Below are positions 16,390-25,106 of a DNA stretch of 64,000 nucleotides, piece after piece (the stretch's first letter is position 1; each line of letters opens with the position of its first letter). A program made the translations under genes and the position numbers. Origin of the DNA: CAZADA01 sp964568975 (GTDB lineage: Bacteria > Pseudomonadota > Alphaproteobacteria > Caulobacterales > Maricaulaceae); contig CAZMSO010000017.1 of assembly GCA_964568975.1 (NCBI GenBank), positions 1 to 64,000 of the forward strand. Reading direction: 5' to 3'. The notes beneath the pieces were generated by a model. That model had not been told where the DNA came from and ran no database searches. It was given only the letters and a program-made list of their open reading frames with translations.

Positions 16390-17034
16390 ATGCTGACGCG
16401 CAAACAACATGAATTGTTGCTGTTCATCCACCAACGGATCGGGGAGACAGGGATATCGCCATCCTTCGATGAAATGAAGGAGGCGTTGAACCTGGCGTCG
16501 AAGTCGGGGATTCATCGCTTGATCACGGCGCTGGAGGAGCGTGGTTTTCTGCGCCGCTTGCCCCACCGCGCCCGCGCGCTGGAGGTGGTGAAACTGCCGG
16601 CGGCGAACGCACCGCCGGCTAGGGCCGCGGCTGCGCCGCCGCCGTCGACGGCGCTGGATGTGCCTTTGCTGGGGCGCATCGCCGCCGGCACCCCCATCGC
16701 CGCAATTCAGCACGAGCTTGAGCGCATCCCCGCGCCGCCCTCTTTGCTCGGCCGGGGGGAGCATTTCGCGTTGGAAGTGCGCGGCGATTCCATGGTGGAC
16801 GCCGGCATTCTCGACGGCGACATCGTTTTCATCCGCCGCACGGAGGCCGCCGACAACGGCGCGATTGTGGTCGCGCTTGTCGATGATGAGGAAGCAACGC
16901 TGAAGCGTTTGCGCCGGCGCGGCGGCGTGATTGCGCTGGAGGCGGAGAACCCGGCCTATGAAACGCGCGAACTCCCGCCGGAACGGGTGAAGGTGCAGGG
17001 CCAGCTTGCGGGCTTGTTGCGCCGCTATCCCTAG
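16390..17034 (+). CDS. lexA: LexA SOS-response repressor
   Basis: Represses DNA-damage genes until RecA-ssDNA triggers its self-cleavage. The 214-residue protein has the N-terminal winged helix (MLTRKQHELLLFIHQRI, then ISPSFDEMKEALNLASKSGIHRL over about 1-65). A Pro/Ala-rich hinge follows, then the S24-type protease domain. The scissile Ala99-Gly100 lies in GRIAAGTPI, catalytic Ser134 in RGDSMVDAGI, and Lys172 in EEATLKRLRR. All residues for autocleavage are present. It has its own promoter and SOS box inside the end of trpC, and lies in the conserved trpC-lexA-comEC-gltX neighbourhood. Confidence 0.97.
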   Translation: MLTRKQHELLLFIHQRIGETGISPSFDEMKEALNLASKSGIHRLITALEERGFLRRLPHRARALEVVKLPAANAPPARAAAAPPPSTALDVPLLGRIAAGTPIAAIQHELERIPAPPSLLGRGEHFALEVRGDSMVDAGILDGDIVFIRRTEAADNGAIVVALVDDEEATLKRLRRRGGVIALEAENPAYETRELPPERVKVQGQLAGLLRRYP

Positions 17035-17108
17035 CCGCGCGGTAGGCGGTGCGGACCCGGCGTCCCAACCCTCCGGCGCGTGACCCTCGGGCGCGCGACG
17101 CATGAGGA

Positions 17109-17193
17109 TCAACGACGCTCAGGACTGCGCCACGCTGAGGACTGCACAACTTTGGGGGGTGCGCAGCGCTGGGGGATGCACAACGCTTGGGGG
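17109..17193. repeat. Degenerate 17-bp tandem array between lexA and comEC
   Basis: Five consecutive 17-bp units start at 17109, 17126, 17143, 17160 and 17177. The last three are most alike: TGCACAACTTTGGGGGG, TGCGCAGCGCTGGGGGA, TGCACAACGCTTGGGGG. The first two share the CGCTSAGGAC core. The array sits in the 280-bp space between the convergent lexA and comEC 3' ends. Its G-runs could form a G-rich structure, but no gene or clear terminator is visible there. Confidence 0.7.
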
Positions 17194-17314
17194 CGAGCGA
17201 CGCCGGAACCGCGGGCGTTGGCGCTAACGAGTTCGGGGCTGGTGGGCTGGTCGGCGGGCGGACTCGCGCACGGATCGGTTGACTGGCGACGACGGCGCAG
17301 CGGCGCCGCGTGCG

Positions 17315-19483
17315 TCACGGGCGCAATTCCCCGTCGCGGCGACGACGCCAGGGCCGAACGCCGCCGGCGACATCGCGCCGCCACACGCCCCACGGCGCCG
17401 CATAAAGCGTGACGTCGCCGCGACCATCGGGCCTCAGCAGACGCGCCGGCGCGCAGGCCGCCAGCACCCCAGGGGACGCAACCTCCGCCACGCCCGCGCT
17501 CACCACGACCCAATCGGCGCGGCGGCAATCGTGGGCTAAGGCCTCCGGGCGAAGCGGCGCGGCCAGCCGCCAGGGCCGACCAAGGCCGCCAAAGCCGCGC
17601 CCCGACACCACGCAGCCCAGCGCGTCGCATGTCGCGAGAGCCGTTAAGGGCTGCGCCTGCTCCGGCGCGACGCCGGCGCGGCGCATCACGACGCCGCGCG
17701 CGTAATCGCCCCGGTAAGGCGGCGCGGTAAAAGCGTTCCCGCCCGCCATCACCACCAGCGCGCCATCCGCGCCGAGCCACGCCACCGGCCGCGGACTGCT
17801 AAGCCATACCGCCGCCGCCGCCGCCGCAAGCGGCGCCGCGACCCGCCAACGCCCAACGGTGAACGCGCACGCCGCCGCCACCGCTGCAAGACCGAACACA
17901 AGCGCCGCCGGCGCGCCCGCGGCGACCGCCGGCGGCGTCTGCGGCGTCGCCCACTCCGCCACCGCCAACATCACCCCAATTCCCGCCGCGGCCGCCGCGG
18001 CCGGCGGCCCCTCAGCCCCCAGCGGCGTCGCCACGCCCGCGGCCGCGGCCATGGGCATCACCCACAGCGAAAACACAGGCATCACGACGATGTTGACCGG
18101 GATCGCCACCCAGGACGCGCGGTTGAAATGCAGCGCCGCGATCGGTCCCGTGACCGCGCCGGCCACGACGCTGGTCATAATCGCGCCCGTGACGACGCGT
18201 CGCGCGCGCTTCCGCCACGGCGCCTCGGCGGCGGTCTCGCTGACGCCCGCGTCGCGGCGCGCCCAGCGGCGCTCTGCGGCCGCATAAGCGGCGATGAGGG
18301 CCGCCGTGGCCGCGAAGCTCATATGAAACCCGGCCGAGACCGCGCTCTCCGGGCGCAGCGTCAAAACAACCACCCCCGCCGCCGCTAAGGTGCGCAAGCT
18401 CAGCGCGCGCCGCCGCAACACCAACGCCGCGAACACAGCCGCCGCCATGACGTAAGCCCGCTGCGTCGACACCGCCGCGCCGGAAAACACCAGATACGCC
18501 GTCGCGACCACCAACGCCGCCCCAGCCGCCCACCGCCGAGGATCCCCCCGCCGGGCGAGCGGCGTGATGCTGGCGAACGCGAACGACAACGCCCAATAGG
18601 CCCCGCCCGCTGCGAGGGCCATGTGCAAGCCTGAGATCGCGAGAATGTGACCAAGCCCCGCCGCGCGCAACGTCTCCGCATGCTCCGGGACGATGTCGCC
18701 GCGATGGCCCGTCACAAGCGCCGCCACAATCGCGCCCGCCTCGCCGGGCGCCTGCAGACGCGCTGCGACAACGCCGCGCGCCGCAGCGATGGCGCGCTGC
18801 GCCCGCTCGCCCCGCGGCGTGCGCAGATCCGCCGCCGGGGTCATGGACGCCGCCCGGCCGAGGGCCGCAATCCCGTCGAAATACAAGCGCCGCTGCGCGT
18901 CATACGCCCCTGGCGTCGGCGGCGCCGGGGGCGGCCACACCCGCGCGCGCACCCGCACCCGCGCGCCCAAGCGCGCCGCCCCCGCAGGCGCGCTCACCCG
19001 CACCCGTCGCCCCGTCAGCGCATGCGCCGGCTCGCCCGCGGCCTCCACTGCGGCGACGCGCACCACATAGCGTTGGGGCGATCCCGCCCTCGCCCGCGGC
19101 CCCGACGGCGGATCAATGCGTTCAACCCAGCCCGTGAGCGTCACCCCCGCCGGCCTGTCCATGGGCGGGCTCGTCAGCGCGTGGGCGCGCGCCTGGGCGA
19201 GCGCAAAGCCGAGCGCAGCGAACGCCGCAGCAAGCGTGGCGATCCGCCGCCACAGCCCCGCCGCGCCTGCGCGTCCATAGGCATGCGCGCCCCACGCAGC
19301 GACGCCGCTCAGCGCCAGAAGGCCCCACCCCCAGGCGCGCGGCGGCTCCCCCGGCGCTTCGAGATACGCGCCCGCGCCTGCAGCCATGGCCGCGGCCACA
19401 AGCAGCGCGCCGCCGCCGGGCGCAAAACGCAGGGCCTTCCCGTCGGCGGCCGACGCGCCTGTCTTGTGCCAATCCAGAGCCAT
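17315..19483 (-). CDS. comEC: ComEC/Rec2 family competence membrane protein
   Basis: Proposed channel that moves single-stranded DNA across the inner membrane during natural transformation. The 722-residue protein has the usual order. An N-terminal membrane segment and DUF4131 region span about 25-190. The multi-helix Competence domain follows, with LVTGHRGDIVPEHAETL and GLGHILAISGLHMALAAGG, then the HFNRASWVAIPVNIVVMPVF stretch. The C-terminal part corresponds to the beta-lactamase-like domain but lacks the HxHxDH metal motif, as in many alphaproteobacterial ComEC proteins. No other competence genes are in the window, so DNA uptake is not demonstrated. It is divergent from gltX with 47 bp between start codons. 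Confidence 0.88.
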   Translation of the reverse strand: MALDWHKTGASAADGKALRFAPGGGALLVAAAMAAGAGAYLEAPGEPPRAWGWGLLALSGVAAWGAHAYGRAGAAGLWRRIATLAAAFAALGFALAQARAHALTSPPMDRPAGVTLTGWVERIDPPSGPRARAGSPQRYVVRVAAVEAAGEPAHALTGRRVRVSAPAGAARLGARVRVRARVWPPPAPPTPGAYDAQRRLYFDGIAALGRAASMTPAADLRTPRGERAQRAIAAARGVVAARLQAPGEAGAIVAALVTGHRGDIVPEHAETLRAAGLGHILAISGLHMALAAGGAYWALSFAFASITPLARRGDPRRWAAGAALVVATAYLVFSGAAVSTQRAYVMAAAVFAALVLRRRALSLRTLAAAGVVVLTLRPESAVSAGFHMSFAATAALIAAYAAAERRWARRDAGVSETAAEAPWRKRARRVVTGAIMTSVVAGAVTGPIAALHFNRASWVAIPVNIVVMPVFSLWVMPMAAAAGVATPLGAEGPPAAAAAAGIGVMLAVAEWATPQTPPAVAAGAPAALVFGLAAVAAACAFTVGRWRVAAPLAAAAAAVWLSSPRPVAWLGADGALVVMAGGNAFTAPPYRGDYARGVVMRRAGVAPEQAQPLTALATCDALGCVVSGRGFGGLGRPWRLAAPLRPEALAHDCRRADWVVVSAGVAEVASPGVLAACAPARLLRPDGRGDVTLYAAPWGVWRRDVAGGVRPWRRRRDGELRP

Positions 19484-19530
19484 GCTATTTGCACATTTGT
19501 TTTCAACGCGAGCGTGGTGGTGACGACGTC

Positions 19531-21081
19531 ATGACCGATCCTGCGCCGGTGGTGACGCGGTTTGCGCCGTCGCCCACCGGCTTCCTGCATATTGGCGGCG
19601 CGCGGACAGCGCTTTTCAACTGGCTCTATGCGCGTGGCCGCGGCGGTCAATTCCGGCTGCGCATAGAAGACACCGATCGCGAACGGTCCACAGACCGCGC
19701 GGTGGAGGCGATTGTTGAGGGCCTGCGCTGGCTCGGGCTGGATTGGGATGGCGAGCCCGTGTCCCAACACGCCCGCGCCGACGCCCATCGCGCGGCCGCC
19801 CACGCGCTGTTGAATGCGGGACGGGCTTACAAGTGCTTTGTTCCCGCCGACGCGCTCGCAGCCAAACGCGCGGCCGCGCAAGAGACCCTTGATCGCGCCC
19901 GCGCACTGCGCAAGCAGGCGAAAGCGCTTGCCGACGACGACGCCGGCGACCGCGCGGCGATGCTCGCGCAGGCCGACGCCCTCGCGCAGGAGGCGAATGC
20001 AGGCCTGGCGGCGTTCCGCTCCCCCTGGCGCGACCGCGACCCGGCCGAAGCGCCCAAGGACGCGCCCTTTGTGGTGCGCTTCAAGGGCCCGCTGGACGGT
20101 GAGACAAGCGTGCCCGACGCCGTTCAAGGCGATGTGCGGTTCGCCCACAAGGATCTCGACGATTTGGTGCTGCTGCGCGCGGACGGCTCGCCCACTTACA
20201 ATCTCGCGGTGGTGGTGGACGATCATGATATGGGCGTCACCCACGTCATTCGCGGCGATGATCACCTCGTCAACGCCGGCCGCCAGACGCTGATTTATAA
20301 CGCGTTGGGTTGGACGCCGCCGGTCTTCGCCCACATTCCCCTGATCCACGGGCCCGACGGCAAGAAGCTCTCAAAACGCCACGGCGCGCTGGGGGCGGAG
20401 GCTTATCGCGCCCTCGGCCACCTGCCGGAGGGGATGCGGAATTATCTGCTGCGTTTAGGCTTTTCCCACGGCGACCAGGAGATTTTCACCACCGCTGAGG
20501 CCCTGACGGCCTTTGATCTCAGCGGGATCAACAAAGCGCCGGCGCGTCTCGACTTTGACAAGCTCGCCCATGTCAACGGCCACCACCTCGCGGCGGCCGA
20601 CAATGACCGGGTGTTTGCGCTGGCCGTCGCGCTGGCGGAATGGACGCAGGGGCGTGTCCTGGGAGGCGAGGCGCTCGCGCGGCTGCGCAGCGCGACGCCG
20701 CATGTCAAAACCCGTGCGCGCACGCTGGTGGAGGTGATGGATCAGGCCGCCTTCGCGTTGGCCGCGCGCCCCATCGCGTTGAACGCAAAAGCCGCTAAGG
20801 CTTTGGCGGGAGAAGAAACCCGCGCGCGGCTCACGCGCCTGCGAGACCGCCTTAGCGCGGTTACCGATTGGACCGAGGATGCGCTTCATGACGCGTTGCA
20901 ACACGCAGCGGAAAGCGAGACAGTCAGCTTCGGTAAAATCGGCGCGCCCCTGCGGGCTGCGCTGACTGGCGGCGCGCCGGCGCCGGACATGCATCTGGTG
21001 CTCGCGATCTTAGGCCGCGAAGAAGTTCTGCACCGTTTGGACGACGTTCTTCGTCGCGACCCCGTCGCGACCCCCGCTTAA
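19531..21081 (+). CDS. gltX: Glutamyl-tRNA synthetase with an Ala-rich helical insertion
   Basis: Charges tRNA-Glu (and in many alphaproteobacteria also tRNA-Gln) with glutamate. The 516-residue class I synthetase has RFAPSPTGFLHIGGARTALF (HIGH variant), FRLRIEDTDRERS, YNLAVVVDDHDMGVTHVIRGDDH and the KMSKS equivalent KKLSKRHGA. Between KCFVPAD (about 101-107) and SPWRDRDP (about 164) lies a 50-60-residue Ala/Arg/Asp-rich helical segment, roughly 30 residues longer than usual. I chose ATG 19531 because homology starts five residues later. gltA follows after 40 bp, probably on the same transcript. Confidence 0.95.
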   Translation: MTDPAPVVTRFAPSPTGFLHIGGARTALFNWLYARGRGGQFRLRIEDTDRERSTDRAVEAIVEGLRWLGLDWDGEPVSQHARADAHRAAAHALLNAGRAYKCFVPADALAAKRAAAQETLDRARALRKQAKALADDDAGDRAAMLAQADALAQEANAGLAAFRSPWRDRDPAEAPKDAPFVVRFKGPLDGETSVPDAVQGDVRFAHKDLDDLVLLRADGSPTYNLAVVVDDHDMGVTHVIRGDDHLVNAGRQTLIYNALGWTPPVFAHIPLIHGPDGKKLSKRHGALGAEAYRALGHLPEGMRNYLLRLGFSHGDQEIFTTAEALTAFDLSGINKAPARLDFDKLAHVNGHHLAAADNDRVFALAVALAEWTQGRVLGGEALARLRSATPHVKTRARTLVEVMDQAAFALAARPIALNAKAAKALAGEETRARLTRLRDRLSAVTDWTEDALHDALQHAAESETVSFGKIGAPLRAALTGGAPAPDMHLVLAILGREEVLHRLDDVLRRDPVATPA

Positions 21082-21121
21082 CCGCATCGGCGCCCGCCGA
21101 CACAACGTAACGAGGTGAGTG

Positions 21122-22429
21122 ATGGAAAACCGCGCCAAGCCCAATGGCGACGCCAGCGTCTGGCTGCCCAACGGCAAAGAATTCCGCCTTCCGGTGCTGG
21201 ACGGGACTGCCGGGTCGTCCGTCGTCGACATCCGCACTCTGGCGAAACAAGGCGGCGTCTTCACGTACGACCCGGGTTTCACCTCGACGGCGAGCTGCGA
21301 AAGCCGCATCACTTACATTGATGGCGACGAAGGCACACTCCTTTACTCCGGCTACCCCATTGACGAATTGGCGGAGCAGTCGAGCTTCATTGAAGTCTGT
21401 TACCTGCTGCTGCACGGCGAATTGCCCAGCGCCTCGCAATTTGCCGACTTCACCCACTCCATCACCTACCATTCCATGCTGCACGCGCAGTTCGATCGGT
21501 TCTTCGACGGCTTTCGGCGCGACGCCCACCCCATGGCGATCATGGTCGGCGCGGTGGGGGCGTTGTCCGCGTTTTACCACGACAGCACCGACATCAATGA
21601 TCCCCACCAGCGCATGGTCGCCAGCCACCGCATGATCGCAAAAATGCCGACGATCGCAGCGCGCGCCTACAAATACGCGATCGGCCAGCCCTTCGTGTAT
21701 CCGCGCAACGAGCTCGCGTATTCAGACAATTTCTTGCGCATGTGCTTCGCTGTCCCGGCCGAAGAGTTCAAAGTCAACCCGATCTTCGCCCGGGCGATGG
21801 ATCGGATCTTCATTCTTCACGCCGACCACGAGCAAAACGCCTCCACCTCCACTGTGCGGCTCGCCGGCTCGTCGGGCGCAAACCCGTTTGCGTGCATCGC
21901 TGCGGGCATTGCGTGCTTGTGGGGGCCGGCCCATGGCGGCGCAAACGAAGCCGCCCTCAACATGCTGGCTGAGATCGGCTCCGTCGATCGGATCCCGGAA
22001 TTCATCGCCCGGGCGAAGGACAAAGACGACCCCTTCCGGCTGATGGGCTTCGGCCACCGGGTCTACAAGAATTACGACCCCCGCGCCAAAGTGATGCAGA
22101 AGACGTGCCATGAAGTTCTGGGCGAACTGGGCATTGGCGATGATCCACTTCTGAAAGTGGCCGTGGAATTGGAGCGGATTGCGCTCGAAGACCCCTATTT
22201 CGTCGAGAAAAAACTCTACCCCAATATCGACTTTTATTCGGGCATCACGCTGAAGGCGATGGGCTTCCCGACGGAAATGTTTACGGTCCTGTTCGCGCTG
22301 GCGCGCACGGTCGGCTGGATCGCGCAATGGACGGAAATGATTGAGGATCCGAGCCAGAAAATTGGCCGGCCGCGCCAAATCTACACAGGCGCGCCGCTGC
22401 GCCATTACGTCGGCATCGACCAGCGCTAA
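21122..22429 (+). CDS. gltA: Citrate synthase
   Basis: Condenses oxaloacetate and acetyl-CoA to citrate, entering the TCA cycle. The 435-residue type II (gram-negative) enzyme has the catalytic His regions HADHEQNASTSTVRLAGSSG and WGPAHGGANEA, then MGFGHRVYKNYDPRAKVM with the CoA/citrate-binding residues. The C-terminus YTGAPLRHYVGIDQR is typical. ATG 21122, seven bases after GAGG, is preferred over the GTG just before it. A degenerate 16-bp duplication (AAGGCGTTGTCCCATC, then a near copy) begins at its stop codon (22428-22459). Confidence 0.98.
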   Translation: MENRAKPNGDASVWLPNGKEFRLPVLDGTAGSSVVDIRTLAKQGGVFTYDPGFTSTASCESRITYIDGDEGTLLYSGYPIDELAEQSSFIEVCYLLLHGELPSASQFADFTHSITYHSMLHAQFDRFFDGFRRDAHPMAIMVGAVGALSAFYHDSTDINDPHQRMVASHRMIAKMPTIAARAYKYAIGQPFVYPRNELAYSDNFLRMCFAVPAEEFKVNPIFARAMDRIFILHADHEQNASTSTVRLAGSSGANPFACIAAGIACLWGPAHGGANEAALNMLAEIGSVDRIPEFIARAKDKDDPFRLMGFGHRVYKNYDPRAKVMQKTCHEVLGELGIGDDPLLKVAVELERIALEDPYFVEKKLYPNIDFYSGITLKAMGFPTEMFTVLFALARTVGWIAQWTEMIEDPSQKIGRPRQIYTGAPLRHYVGIDQR

Positions 22430-22625
22430 GGCGTTGTCCCATCAAGGCGTCGTCCCACCGGAGGGGGCCCCGGAGACAGCGTCGCTGCGCGCGTGAAGAG
22501 CACTCCCCGTGAGGGAGCTCCTCGCGCCATGGCGCGCACGGGAGACGCAATGCCCCTACGTTGTGTCACCCGACGCCATCCCCCTGGGGCGGCGCGCCAG
22601 CGGCGGCGTCGCGTCCGCGGCCGGC

Positions 22626-23312
22626 TTACCGCGACGCGGCGTCCGGCTCGTGAACGACCAGCTGGGCGCAACGCAACGTCGCTGCGCCGGGGATCGCGGC
22701 GCGGCGGCCTGCGTCCACGGCGATGAGAAACTCCGACGCCGGACCACGACGCCTCGGGCGCGTGATCGACAACACGCCGCGCTGTTCATCCGCCGTCATC
22801 GTGAAATTCGACCGCAAATACCGCTTCAGCATGGTCAACCGTGCTGGGGTGGTCGTTGGCGGCGCAAAGCGCGCATCCGCGTCAACGCGCGCCAGAAACC
22901 GCGTCATCGCCCGCAGCGCCGGCTCGTCTTGGGCGCACACCGCCAGGGAAGCTTTCGTGGTCGCGAGGCTTTTCGCAGCGCGCGAGACCTCGCCATACAC
23001 GGGCGCGGAGAGCGCATCAGCCGGGGTGTTGGCGTTGTCGCCGCGCCGCAGCAGCGCCACCGTTTTCGTCGTGATCCGCCGGACCTGCTCATCCGTGACG
23101 CGGTGATCGACGTCGCGCGCGGCGCGGCCGAACCGAACGTTCAGCGTCTCCACCTCACCGGAAAACGCCGCCTCAATCGCCGCGAGACGCGCAAGATCGG
23201 CCTCCACCGTGGACGGCGCCACCCGCGCGCACGCCGCAAGGGCCGCCGCGCCGGCCACAACCGCCAAGCACGTCCGCCAGATGCTCTGGCGTGATGTCCG
23301 CAGCCGCATCAT
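22626..23312 (-). CDS. Unknown lipoprotein
   Basis: A 228-residue product with a clear type II signal: residues 1-28 end in LAAC, so Cys28 would be lipidated. Two adjacent ATGs follow AAAGGGGGG, so the start is 23312 or 23309. The mature part is mostly helical, with a region about 35-130 of regularly spaced charged residues (LARLAAIEAAFSGEVETLN, VALLRRGDNANTPADALS). A second Cys pair could form a disulfide (VCAQDEP, LRCAQLV). No family is recognised. It is convergent with gltA and 53 bp upstream of the alkaline phosphatase 3' end on the same strand. Confidence 0.7.
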   Translation of the reverse strand: MMRLRTSRQSIWRTCLAVVAGAAALAACARVAPSTVEADLARLAAIEAAFSGEVETLNVRFGRAARDVDHRVTDEQVRRITTKTVALLRRGDNANTPADALSAPVYGEVSRAAKSLATTKASLAVCAQDEPALRAMTRFLARVDADARFAPPTTTPARLTMLKRYLRSNFTMTADEQRGVLSITRPRRRGPASEFLIAVDAGRRAAIPGAATLRCAQLVVHEPDAASR

Positions 23313-23365
23313 CCCCCCTTTCGCCGCGGGGTCGCCGCGACCGTCTTAGACGCGCTGACGCCGTC

Positions 23366-24955
23366 TCACAGGCCCGCGGCAAAGACAAGCACATGGTAAA
23401 TGTAATGCTGCTCGACAGTCCCCGCGATCAGATGCGCGTGCGGCCCCCAGGCGTAAATGGACACATCCTCGCCCGCATGGGTTTCTGACGGCGCGGGCAC
23501 GAGAGATTGCTGGCGGTGGTCTTTATCGGTGACGTCGACCTCAGACAAATCAGGCCGCTGCAGCACCCCGTCCTGACCCAGCGCCACAGAGCCCGGCCCG
23601 TTGGCATACGCCAGCGTGGTGTAAGGCCGCCCATCGCCGGCGCGATAGGCGTCGCCGGTCTCCCCCGCCGCCAGGCCGAGGATGGGGTTGTTGCGCGCGG
23701 GATAGCCCGCAATGGTGAGCGTGTGGCTGTGATCGGCGGTGACAATGATCAGCGTGTCTTCGCGACTGGTCATCGCCAGCGCGGCCTCGACCGCAGCGTC
23801 GAAGGCGACAGTGTCGGCGAGCGCGCGCCCGGCCTGGCCGGCGTGATGGGCGTGATCAATGCGCCCACCCTCCACCAACAGGGCGTAGCCCTCCTCATGC
23901 TGGCTCAAACGTGTGATGGCCGCGCGGGTCAGATCCGCCAGCGACGGATCATTGTCGCGATCGGCCTCATACTGCATATGGCTCGGCTCAAACAGGCCAA
24001 GCACCCGCGGCGCCGTCGTCATGTCCAGCGCCGCCAATTGCGCGCGGTCCCAGACAAAAACATGCTTCGGCGACGTCGCAGCCCAGTCCGCGGTCAAATC
24101 ACGCCCATCGCCGCGGGCGCCCGTGATGTCGGGATACTCAGGGTCTTGCGCCGTGTTGGGCAGGAAGTTCGCCCGACCGCCGCCCAAAGCGATTTCGAGC
24201 CCGTCGCCGGCCGGCCAGTCCACCAATTGGCGCGCAATGTCGACGCAACCAGCATCAGCCGCGGCCGCGCCCAAGGCGACGTCATTCTCCCAATCGCGAT
24301 TGGCGCTGTGGGCGTAGACCGCCGCCGGCGTGGCGTGCGTGATCCGCGCCGTCGAGACGACGCCGGTCGCCCGCCCCAGAGCCTCCGCCATTTCAAAGAG
24401 GGTCGTCGCTGGCGCGGCCAAGGCGGCCGTACAATCATTGCGGCGCGCATTCGCCCGGATCCCGACGACGCCTGAGCGCGTCTTCACGCCCGAGACCATG
24501 GCCGTGGCGGTCGCGGCGCTGTCGGAGACTTGGTAATCATGGCTGTAGGTGCGCGACAGCGCGTGGTGCGGAAAGCGGTCGATCGCGAGGGTGTGGCTTT
24601 CGCCGTCGCGGCCCGCCAGCTGCCCCGCGAAAATGCGCGCTGCAGTTACGGTGGCGACGCCCATGCCGTCGCCGACAAACAGAATGATGTTCTTGGCGCG
24701 GCCCTCATAGCGCGGCCTCGCGCGCATCGCCTCCAAACGCGCGGCGGCCGCGCGGTAATAGGCGTCGTCGCGCTGAACGCTGGCGCGCGAGGGCGCATCC
24801 GCCGGCGGACCAGCATAAGCGTCCGTCCCGTCGGGCGCGCCCGCGGCGGGCGCTGCGTCCTCAGGCGTTTGATCAGCATCCTCATAAGGGCAGCAGCCCG
24901 CCGCCAACACAGCCGCCAGGGCCCCCGCCAACGCCGTCCATCGCCATGCACCCAT
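23366..24955 (-). CDS. Alkaline phosphatase, predicted lipoprotein
   Basis: Hydrolyses phosphate monoesters outside the cytoplasm. From ATG 24955 (six bases after GGGGA; alternatives at 24961-24979) the product is 529 residues with a lipobox ending LAAGC. Family motifs are complete: metal site NIILFVGDGMGVATVTAAR, nucleophile Ser in VSDSAATATAMVSGVKTRSG, LLVEGGRIDHAHHAGQAGRAL, the metal site VTADHSHTLTIAGY, and YAWGPHAHLIAG near the end. It is larger than E. coli PhoA, as in the PhoA-like group of marine alphaproteobacteria. It lies near ppk and ppx, suggesting phosphate economy, but I found no convincing Pho box. Confidence 0.93.
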   Translation of the reverse strand: MGAWRWTALAGALAAVLAAGCCPYEDADQTPEDAAPAAGAPDGTDAYAGPPADAPSRASVQRDDAYYRAAAARLEAMRARPRYEGRAKNIILFVGDGMGVATVTAARIFAGQLAGRDGESHTLAIDRFPHHALSRTYSHDYQVSDSAATATAMVSGVKTRSGVVGIRANARRNDCTAALAAPATTLFEMAEALGRATGVVSTARITHATPAAVYAHSANRDWENDVALGAAAADAGCVDIARQLVDWPAGDGLEIALGGGRANFLPNTAQDPEYPDITGARGDGRDLTADWAATSPKHVFVWDRAQLAALDMTTAPRVLGLFEPSHMQYEADRDNDPSLADLTRAAITRLSQHEEGYALLVEGGRIDHAHHAGQAGRALADTVAFDAAVEAALAMTSREDTLIIVTADHSHTLTIAGYPARNNPILGLAAGETGDAYRAGDGRPYTTLAYANGPGSVALGQDGVLQRPDLSEVDVTDKDHRQQSLVPAPSETHAGEDVSIYAWGPHAHLIAGTVEQHYIYHVLVFAAGL

Positions 24956-25106
24956 CGTCATTCCCCAACACATCCCCATGCCGCGGCGATCTAGCACGAA
25001 CGCGTCCCCGCGCGCACCGTTTCCTCGCGTGCGCCGGCGCCGTGCGGCCCCCAAGAGACCGCGTTGGCCCCAGGACGGGCGGGCCGCGGGGTGCTATCAC
25101 AGGTTC

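Noticed and set aside
24956..25106. Pho box search upstream of the alkaline phosphatase
   Set aside because: No pair of CTGTCAT-like direct repeats was found; CTATCAC-N4-TCATG near 25094 is too weak.
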